The notes under the pieces were generated by a model, which did not search any database, had not been told where the DNA came from, and saw only the letters and a program-made list of their open reading frames with translations. From Tistrella mobilis (lineage in GTDB: Bacteria > Pseudomonadota > Alphaproteobacteria > Tistrellales > Tistrellaceae), in assembly GCF_041468085.1 (NCBI RefSeq), contig NZ_CP121017.1:124001-188000 (forward strand): a stretch of DNA of 64,000 nt, given 5' to 3'. Position numbers and translations under genes: made by a program. Within the stretch, counting starts at the first letter, position 1. Every line of letters starts with the position of its first letter. Of the stretch, positions 58,239 to 64,000 are shown one piece after another.

Positions 58239-59819
58239 TCAGGCGCCGGCCGCGCGGCGGGCCGGGGTGGCATCGTGGATCAGAACCCGCCCGGTCATCT
58301 CCGCCGGCTGGGCCAGGCCCATCAGCTTCAGCACGGTGGGGGCAAGATCGGCCAGCCGGCCGTCATCCAGACCGACACCCTTGGGCGCTCCGGCGCCGGC
58401 CAGCACCAGCGGCACGACATTGGTGGTGTGGGCAGTGTGGGGGCCGTTGGTCTCGGGGTCGAACATCTGCTCGGCATTGCCGTGATCGGCGGTGATCAGA
58501 ATGCAGCCGCCGACCTCGTCAAGGGCAGCAATCACCTCGCCCAGGGCGGCATCCACCGCTTCGGCGGCCTTGATCGCCGCAGCCAGAACGCCGCTATGGC
58601 CGACCATGTCGCCATTGGCGAAGTTGACCACGATCAGATCGAAGCGCTGTGAACGGATCGCCTCGGCCAGCTTCGCGGTCACTTCCGGTGCCGACATCTC
58701 GGGTTGCAGATCGTAGGTCGCAACCTTCGGGCTCGGGACCAGGATGCGCTCCTCGCCCTCGTAGAGCTGCTCCTCACCGCCGTTCAGGAAGAAGGTGACA
58801 TGGGCGTATTTCTCGGTCTCGGCGATGCGCAGCTGCTTGCGCCCGGCCTTGGCCACCACCTCGCCCAGAATGTTCTTCAGCTGGGTGGGCGGAAACAGGG
58901 CCGGGATCATCTTCGCCAGCGCCGAGGAATACTCCACCATGCCCAGCACGGCGGCGAAGTCGGGGCGGGCGGTCCGTTCGAAGCCGTCGAAGGCGGGATC
59001 GATCAGGGCATGGAGGATTTCGCGGGCGCGGTCGGCGCGGAAATTCGCCATCAGCAGCCCGTCGCCGGGCTTCACGCCGGCATAGTCGCCGATCGCCGCT
59101 GGATCGACGAATTCGTCGGTGGTGCCGGCGGCATGGGCCGCGGCGACCGCTTCCTCCGCCGTGGCGAAACGGCCGCCCTCGGCCTTCACGATCACGTCAT
59201 AGGCACGGACCACCCGTTCCCAGCGCTTGTCGCGGTCCATGCCCCAATAGCGGCCGCCGACGGTGGCGATGGCGATGTCGCCGGCGCCTGCAACCGCGGC
59301 TTCCAGCCGGCGGATGAACTCCGGCGCGCTCTTCGGCGGCGTGTCGCGGCCGTCGAGCAGGGCATGGATGCGGACCGGAACGCCCTGCGCGGCGATGATC
59401 TTCGCCATACCGGCGATGTGATCCTGATGGCTGTGCACGCCGCCATCCGACACCAGGCCCAGGATATGGGCCGTGCCGCCCGATGCCTTGAGTGCCGCGA
59501 TGAAATCCGTCAACCGTGGATTGGTTGCCAGGCTGCCATCGGCAAGGGCGGTGTCGATCTTGGGCAGCTCCTGCATCACCACCCGGCCGGCACCGATGTT
59601 CAGGTGGCCGACTTCCGAATTGCCCATCTGACCGGCAGGCAGGCCGACTTCCTCGGCCGAGGTGTTCAGGAAGGCCATCGGCTGTTCCGAGGTCAGCCGG
59701 TCCCAATTGGGGGTGTTGGCGAGCGCGATGGCATTGTCGTCGGCGGGCGCACGATAACCCCAACCATCCAGGATGCACAGAACGACGGGGCGCGGCGGCT
59801 GCGTATGGGCGGTGGTCAT
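58239..59819 (-). CDS. gpmI: 2,3-bisphosphoglycerate-independent phosphoglycerate mutase
   Basis: GpmI interconverts 3- and 2-phosphoglycerate with two manganese ions and a phosphoserine. The 526-residue protein starts MTTAHTQPPRPVVLCILDGWGYR. The active serine is in QMGNSEVGHLNIGAGR. HIHALLDGRDTPPKSAPEF-type segments, MANFRADRAREIL and ITADHGNAEQMFDP supply the metal ligands. HTTNVVPLVLAG closes the domain. The start at 59819 is chosen over one eight codons earlier by the family N-terminus. It is coded between a flavin reductase gene and envC. Confidence 0.96.
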   Translation of the reverse strand: MTTAHTQPPRPVVLCILDGWGYRAPADDNAIALANTPNWDRLTSEQPMAFLNTSAEEVGLPAGQMGNSEVGHLNIGAGRVVMQELPKIDTALADGSLATNPRLTDFIAALKASGGTAHILGLVSDGGVHSHQDHIAGMAKIIAAQGVPVRIHALLDGRDTPPKSAPEFIRRLEAAVAGAGDIAIATVGGRYWGMDRDKRWERVVRAYDVIVKAEGGRFATAEEAVAAAHAAGTTDEFVDPAAIGDYAGVKPGDGLLMANFRADRAREILHALIDPAFDGFERTARPDFAAVLGMVEYSSALAKMIPALFPPTQLKNILGEVVAKAGRKQLRIAETEKYAHVTFFLNGGEEQLYEGEERILVPSPKVATYDLQPEMSAPEVTAKLAEAIRSQRFDLIVVNFANGDMVGHSGVLAAAIKAAEAVDAALGEVIAALDEVGGCILITADHGNAEQMFDPETNGPHTAHTTNVVPLVLAGAGAPKGVGLDDGRLADLAPTVLKLMGLAQPAEMTGRVLIHDATPARRAAGA

Positions 59820-59980
59820 GGGGCTCGGATCCTCGGGCAACATCGGCGCAGGCGGTCGTGAACGGTCCTGCTTCTATCAGGTTTTCCGCTCTACATATAG
59901 GGGGTTGGCGGGGCGGATCACAGGCCGGAGGGCCATGCCCCCGGCTTGTCACGGGCCGGGCCGGCTGCGGGGACGGCCCG

Positions 59981-60664
59981 TCAGTCTTCGGCCGCCGCTG
60001 TCGTTTCGGACATTGCACGGGCCACCGCCTCGGGATGGTCCGGCGCCCAATCCCGCCAGCTCGGGCGATCGATCGAGAACAGATCGGTGCTGCGCGCATA
60101 CCAGCCGCCGCCATGCATGCGCCCGATCAGGTCGAGCGCCGGGGTGTCGACATGGTGGCGGGCAGCGTCCAGGATGGCGTCGTCGCGGACATGGGCGACC
60201 AGCACCTCGCCCAGGATGATCGCCTGGCGGGGGCCGGTGGTGATGGCGGTGTGCAGCCGGCATTCGAAGGCGACCGGGGCGCTCGCGATCCGGGGCGGGC
60301 GCACGGCCGTGGAGGGCAGGGTATCGAGCCCGGCCAGTGCCAGTTCATTCACGCCGGCCGGGGCGTCGATGCAGGTGATGTTCATCTGCGGCGCCACCGC
60401 TTCCGAGACCAGATGAACCACGAACTCTCCCGTCGCCAGGATGTTGGCGGGGGTGTCCTTGAACCGGTCCTCAGGGTGACGGAGCATGCCGATCGCCAGG
60501 ATCGGCGGCTCATGGCCCATGCAGTTGAAGAAACTGTAGGGGGCGGCGTTCACCCGGCCTTCGGAGGACAGAGAGGTGATCCAGGCGATCGGGCGGGGGG
60601 TGATGGTCGATCCCAGGATCTTGTAGCGGTCGGGTGCCGCCATGCGGCGCATGTCGAATTCCAT
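59981..60664 (-). CDS. Flavin reductase family protein
   Basis: This 227-residue split-barrel FMN protein begins with YKILGSTITPRPIAWITSLSSEGRVNAAPYSFFNCMGHEPPILAIG, the signature of the flavin reductase-like family. NILATGEFVVHLVSEAVAPQMN and the RIASAPVAFECRLH strand follow. Members reduce FMN for partner oxygenases or simply bind FMN. No partner oxygenase is nearby. It sits between rlmH and gpmI, which are adjacent in many related genomes, so it looks like an addition to this block. Confidence 0.88.
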   Translation of the reverse strand: MEFDMRRMAAPDRYKILGSTITPRPIAWITSLSSEGRVNAAPYSFFNCMGHEPPILAIGMLRHPEDRFKDTPANILATGEFVVHLVSEAVAPQMNITCIDAPAGVNELALAGLDTLPSTAVRPPRIASAPVAFECRLHTAITTGPRQAIILGEVLVAHVRDDAILDAARHHVDTPALDLIGRMHGGGWYARSTDLFSIDRPSWRDWAPDHPEAVARAMSETTAAAED

Positions 60665-60699
60665 GGATCCCCCCGGGTCTCTGGCGCTGGCTCGGCGGC

Positions 60700-61164
60700 C
60701 TAGTCCCGATGATAGGGATGGCCGTCGAGGATGGTCTGTGCACGATAGATCTGTTCGGCGATCAGTGCACGTACCAGCATGTGGGGGAAGGTGAGGCGGC
60801 CGAGAGCCAGGACCAGATCGGCCTGATCGCGGAGAGAGGCGTCCAGCCCGTCGGCGCCACCGATGACCAGCGCGACATCGCGCCTGCCGCTTTCGGCGAA
60901 ACCGCCGAGCGCCGCAGCGAAGCCCCGGCTGTCGAGCAGACGTCCGCGTTCATCCAGCGCCACGAGCGCAGCGCCCTGAGGCAGTTTCGCGCGAATCGCC
61001 GCCGCTTCTTCGGCCTTCAGTGCCTCACCCTGCAGGGTGGCCTTGCGGGCCTGGACCTCGACCAGGGTGAAGGGCCAGCGCAGGCGTCGGACATAGTCCT
61101 CGACCAGCGCCGCTTCCGGACCGCCGCGGGCACGGCCGACCGCGACCAGTGTCACCTTCAGCAT
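60700..61164 (-). CDS. rlmH: 23S rRNA (pseudouridine(1915)-N(3))-methyltransferase RlmH
   Basis: RlmH is a SPOUT methyltransferase that modifies pseudouridine 1915 of 23S rRNA in the finished ribosome. The protein from the ATG at 61164 has 154 residues (155 in E. coli). It begins MLKVTLVAVGRARGGPEAALVEDYVRRL, contains VALDERGRLLDSRGFAAALGGF, and the knot with VIGGADGLDASLRDQADLVLALGRLTFPHMLVRALIAEQIYRA. It ends in the signature ILDGHPYHRD. It follows rsfS, the usual order. An ATG three codons earlier is also open. Confidence 0.95.
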   Translation of the reverse strand: MLKVTLVAVGRARGGPEAALVEDYVRRLRWPFTLVEVQARKATLQGEALKAEEAAAIRAKLPQGAALVALDERGRLLDSRGFAAALGGFAESGRRDVALVIGGADGLDASLRDQADLVLALGRLTFPHMLVRALIAEQIYRAQTILDGHPYHRD

Positions 61165-61240
61165 CAGGCTCATGGCGCAAAACGCATGCCCGCGCGGCCC
61201 GGTCCGGACCGCGCGGTGACACCGCGCCGGATGGCAGACG

Positions 61241-61660
61241 TCACTCGGCGACGCGCTGAGCGCCGTCGCCCGGCAGGCTGGCGCCCCACATCTTCTCCAG
61301 ATTGTAGAAGGCGCGCACTTCCGGCCGGAAAAGATGCACCACCACCGGTCCGGCATCGACCAGCACCCAGTCGGCGAGGGGCAGGCCCTCGGTGACCGGC
61401 AACTGGTCGCCCGACGCCTTGATGCGCATCTCGAGCTTCTCGGCAAGCGAGGCGACGTGTCGGCTCGACCGGCCGCTCGCGACCACCATGTAGTCGGCGA
61501 AATCGGTCTTGCCGGCCAGGTCGATGACCACGACGTCCTCGGCCTTGTCGTCGTCGAGTGATGCGCGAACCAGATCGAGCACCTGGTCTGCGCTGAGCGG
61601 TGCCGGCGGCGTCGCGGGCACCGTGATGGGACTGTCGGTCTGCAACAGAGCGAACCTCAT
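61241..61660 (-). CDS. rsfS: Ribosome silencing factor
   Basis: RsfS binds ribosomal protein uL14 and keeps the subunits apart when nutrients are low. The protein from the ATG at 61660 has 139 residues. It contains VRASLDDDKAEDVVVIDLAGKTDFADYMVVASGRSSRHVASLAEKLEMRIK, the family signature, and GLPLADWVLVDAGPVVVHLFRPEVRAFYNLEKMWG at the end. The order nadD-rsfS-rlmH is widespread and supports the calls on both sides. Confidence 0.95.
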   Translation of the reverse strand: MRFALLQTDSPITVPATPPAPLSADQVLDLVRASLDDDKAEDVVVIDLAGKTDFADYMVVASGRSSRHVASLAEKLEMRIKASGDQLPVTEGLPLADWVLVDAGPVVVHLFRPEVRAFYNLEKMWGASLPGDGAQRVAE

Positions 61661-61753
61661 CAAGCGTTGGCGGGGGCGGGGAGGCGGTCTGACCGCGGAT
61701 CCCGCAGGCGCCATGGTGTAACCATAACAGGCATCGCGGCTTTTCGCGATGGT

Positions 61754-62449
61754 CTAGCGAGGCGGGGCGACCGGAAGACCCGGCCGCCTGCCCTCGCGGA
61801 TTTCTGTGGCCGAGCGCGGGTCCAGCCTGCCATGCAGCAGAACCCAGGCCGGGGGCTTCGTCCGGGGCAGGGCGCGGGCCCTGACCTCGGGCAGGCGGTT
61901 GCGGGCGAAGCGGCGGGCTGCCGGCGCCGCCGCAGCCCGTGCGCCATAGCCGGGGCGGTCGATCACCAGGAGCGGCAGCTCTGCCATCAGCTTCGGCCAG
62001 TCACGCCAGCGATGCAGTTCCGCCAGCCCGTCGGCACCCATGATCCAGACGAATCTGATATGGGGACGGCGGGCCTTGAGTGCACGCACCGTATCGAGGG
62101 TGAAGCGGGTGCCGAGCCGGCTTTCGATCGCGGTGACGCGCAGTCGCGGATGGCGGGCCAGGGCGCGGGCGCCGGCCAGACGGTCGGCGAGCGGTGCACT
62201 CACCCGTCCCGCCTTCAGCTTCAGCGGGTTGCCGGGGCTCACCAGCCACCACACCTCGTCGAGGCGAAGCCGCCGGAGCGCCCGCAAGGCAACATGCAGA
62301 TGACCTTCATGCGCCGGATCGAAGGATCCGCCATAAAGACCCACCGTCATGCCCCGGCGGCGGCCGGCGGCCCGCCATAGCGGGTCACCCTGGGCCGCTT
62401 CGGGGGCTGCCCGCTCAGGCGCGAAGCGTGCCCTGGCCGCGAACGACAT
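61754..62449 (-). CDS. nadD: Nicotinate-nucleotide adenylyltransferase
   Basis: NadD joins nicotinate mononucleotide with ATP in NAD synthesis. The 231-residue protein has a 33-residue lead with [11 protein letters not shown], then [26 protein letters not shown], the nucleotidyltransferase motif GxFDPxHxGH. [10 protein letters not shown] and [16 protein letters not shown] follow. The closing [12 protein letters not shown] is in place of the usual ISST-x-IR. The start at 62449 overlaps proA by 35 nt; MTVGLYGG at 62350 is a shorter alternative. In alphaproteobacteria the longer form is common. Confidence 0.94.
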   Translation of the reverse strand: MSFAARARFAPERAAPEAAQGDPLWRAAGRRRGMTVGLYGGSFDPAHEGHLHVALRALRRLRLDEVWWLVSPGNPLKLKAGRVSAPLADRLAGARALARHPRLRVTAIESRLGTRFTLDTVRALKARRPHIRFVWIMGADGLAELHRWRDWPKLMAELPLLVIDRPGYGARAAAAPAARRFARNRLPEVRARALPRTKPPAWVLLHGRLDPRSATEIREGRRPGLPVAPPR

Positions 62450-63740
62450 ATTTGAACGTGGTCAGCTGTTCGACGCCCACAGGTCCGCGGGCATGCATGC
62501 GGCCGGTGGAGATGCCGATCTCGGCCCCCATGCCGAACTCGCCGCCATCGGCGAACTGGGTGGAAGCGTTGTGCATCACGATGGCGCTGTCGACCTCGGC
62601 CAGGAAGCGGTCGGCAATGGCCTGGTCTTCGGTCACGATGCTGTCGGTGTGGTGCGAGCCATAGGCCTCGATATGATCGATCGCCCCGCCGACCCCGTCG
62701 ACGATCCGCGCGGAGATGATGGCGTCCAGATACTCTGTCCGCCAGTCCTCCTCGGTTGCCGGCACCACGCGGGGATCGGCCGCCTGGACCGCGTCGTCAC
62801 CGCGAACCTCGCAGCCGGCGTCGAGCAGCGCCGTTACGATCGGCGTCAGCATCCGTGGCGCCGCGGCGCGGTCGATCAGCAGGGTCTCGGCCGAGCCGCA
62901 GATACCGGTGCGGCGCAGCTTGGCGTTCATGACGATCGCTTTCGCCATCTCCGGATCGGCGGCGCCGTCGACATAAACGTGGCAGAGGCCTTCAAGATGG
63001 GCGAAAACCGGCATCCGGGCCTCGGTCTGGACGCGCTCGATCAGCGAACGGCCGCCGCGCGGCACGATGACGTCGATCAGCCCCGAGGCGGCGAGCATGG
63101 CGCCGACGGCGGCACGGTCGGTGACCGGCACCAGCTGCACCGCATCGGCGGGCAGGCCGGCCGAGACCAGACCCTCCACCATCGCGGCGTGAATGGCGCG
63201 CGAGGAGTGGAAGCTCTCGGAGCCGCCGCGCAGGATCACGGCATTGCCGGCCTTGAGGCAGAGCGCCCCGGCATCGGCGGTGACATTGGGGCGGCTTTCG
63301 TAGATCACGCCGACCACACCCAGCGGCACCCGGACACGGGCGATATGCAGCCCCGTCGGCCGGTCCCATTCTTCCATCACATGGCCGACCGGATCGGCCA
63401 GACGGGCAACGTCTTCCACGCCTTTGGCGATGCCGGCGATACGGCCTTCGTCGAGCGCGAGGCGATCGAGCAGGGCACCGGTCAGCCCGCGGGCGCGGCC
63501 GGCGGCCATGTCCTCGGCATTTGCGGCCAGAATGGCGGGCACGGCCTTGCGGATTGCCGCGGCGGCAGCCGTCAGCCCGGCGGTCTTGGCCTCGGGCGTC
63601 GCCTGGGCGAGCGCGCGCTGCGCCACGCGGGCGCGGCGGCCCATATCGGCGATCAGGGCGATGGCGTCCACCGGTTCGGCCGGGGTGGCGACCGGAGCGG
63701 CCGAAACGGTCCGGGCGGCGGTGCTCAGGGTGTCGGTCAT
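62415..63740 (-). CDS. proA: Gamma-glutamyl phosphate reductase
   Basis: ProA reduces glutamyl 5-phosphate to glutamate semialdehyde with NADPH, the second step of proline synthesis. The 441-residue protein is a little longer than E. coli's 417 because of an N-terminal Ala/Thr-rich stretch. It contains [58 protein letters not shown] and [19 protein letters not shown]. The catalytic cysteine is in [19 protein letters not shown]. Its start overlaps the proB stop by 4 nt, and nadD overlaps its end. Confidence 0.96.
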   Translation of the reverse strand: MTDTLSTAARTVSAAPVATPAEPVDAIALIADMGRRARVAQRALAQATPEAKTAGLTAAAAAIRKAVPAILAANAEDMAAGRARGLTGALLDRLALDEGRIAGIAKGVEDVARLADPVGHVMEEWDRPTGLHIARVRVPLGVVGVIYESRPNVTADAGALCLKAGNAVILRGGSESFHSSRAIHAAMVEGLVSAGLPADAVQLVPVTDRAAVGAMLAASGLIDVIVPRGGRSLIERVQTEARMPVFAHLEGLCHVYVDGAADPEMAKAIVMNAKLRRTGICGSAETLLIDRAAAPRMLTPIVTALLDAGCEVRGDDAVQAADPRVVPATEEDWRTEYLDAIISARIVDGVGGAIDHIEAYGSHHTDSIVTEDQAIADRFLAEVDSAIVMHNASTQFADGGEFGMGAEIGISTGRMHARGPVGVEQLTTFKYVVRGQGTLRA

Positions 63741-64000
63741 GACGCTTGGGCCTCCTCCGTGTCGTCTCCGGTCGTGGCGGGGGTATCGCCGCCATGGAAG
63801 ACGAGGTCGTCGCGATGGATCATTTCGTCCCGGCCGCGGAAGCCGAGGATCTGCTCGATTTCCGCCGAGCGATGCCCGGCGATGGCGCGGGCATCGGCAT
63901 CGCCGTAAGCGGCGAGGCCGCGGGCGATCTCGCGGCCCGAGGGATCGACCACCGCCACCGCGTCGCCGCGCTGGAAGCGGCCGGTCACCAGCCGCACGCC
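63737..64000 (-). CDS. proB: Glutamate 5-kinase, C-terminal part (cut by window end)
   Basis: Only the last 87 or so codons are inside the window; the frame stays open to the edge. The piece [68 protein letters not shown] is the PUA domain that ends ProB, with the family's G-x-F-x-R-G-D-x-V opening and a H-R-D-D-L-V-F end. Together with the 4-nt overlap with proA this makes the call firm. ProB phosphorylates glutamate, the first step of proline synthesis; the kinase domain lies outside. Confidence 0.94.
   Translation of the reverse strand, partial: GVRLVTGRFQRGDAVAVVDPSGREIARGLAAYGDADARAIAGHRSAEIEQILGFRGRDEMIHRDDLVFHGGDTPATTGDDTEEAQAS

Noticed and set aside
54881-58495. A 1204-codon open frame on the plus strand opposite YibQ, ctpA, envC and gpmI
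   Set aside because: It crosses four well-supported genes on the other strand and reads as Arg/Gly/His-rich shadow sequence.

Overview
The window is high-GC, densely coded chromosomal DNA of an alphaproteobacterium. Three things point there: the mdh-sucCDAB-lpd order, an atpHAGDC operon without the F0 genes, and the conserved proB-proA-nadD-rsfS-rlmH-...-gpmI-envC-ctpA-yibQ-rppH run. A Rhodospirillales/Tistrella-like source is plausible, but that is an inference from gene content and base composition. I see no rRNA, tRNA, insertion sequence, prophage or CRISPR array.

Layout. 1-5 kb: the 3' end of a DapB-like gene fused by a 4-nt overlap to a membrane-anchored FMN/Fe-S glutamate-synthase-like gene; then an alpha/beta hydrolase, a DUF1499 protein, and a LysR regulator divergent from wrbA. 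5.3-12.4 kb: a glutathionyl-hydroquinone-reductase-like gene and a complete dipeptide ABC transporter (dppABCDF) with a large stem-loop between dppA and dppB and a terminator after dppF. 12.5-18.1 kb: an orphan gene, a PaiB-like flavoprotein, asd, a gamma-glutamyltransferase and zapE. 18.5-27.5 kb: the TCA block mdh, sucC, sucD, sucA, sucB, lpd. 27.6-29.4 kb: a tightly overlapped EF-hand/ECF sigma/membrane protein/periplasmic metal-sensor operon. 29.6-33.8 kb: an orphan secreted protein, then a Crp-type regulator, a small Cys/His/Met-rich exported protein and a Tat-exported multicopper oxidase. 33.8-38.9 kb: xerC, DUF484, fsa and priA. 38.9-43.7 kb: an iron-acquisition module (PepSY membrane protein, secreted protein, TonB siderophore receptor, AraC regulator) lying between priA and the ATP synthase genes. 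44.1-49.3 kb: atpHAGDC with a strong terminator. 49.5-53.4 kb: a ferritin-like protein coupled to a ModE-type HTH protein, convergent with modABC, whose modA promoter region carries a perfect ModE-type box. 53.5-64 kb: the minus-strand cell-envelope, ribosome-maturation and proline/NAD block running from proB (cut by the window end) to rppH.

How the genes fit together. Most of the window is core metabolism: TCA enzymes feed NADH and succinyl-CoA, ATP synthase makes ATP, asd and proBA serve amino-acid synthesis, and dpp and ggt scavenge peptides and glutathione. The accessory parts are metal biology: a metal/Ca-linked ECF sigma operon, a copper-type oxidase cluster, an iron-uptake cluster with two Fur-like 7-1-7 boxes, and a molybdate cluster. 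No single clearly new system stands out. The best leads are the four-gene EF-hand/sigma/sensor operon, the short ModE-like protein paired with a perfect ModE box, and the DapB-like protein that has lost the catalytic histidine pair.
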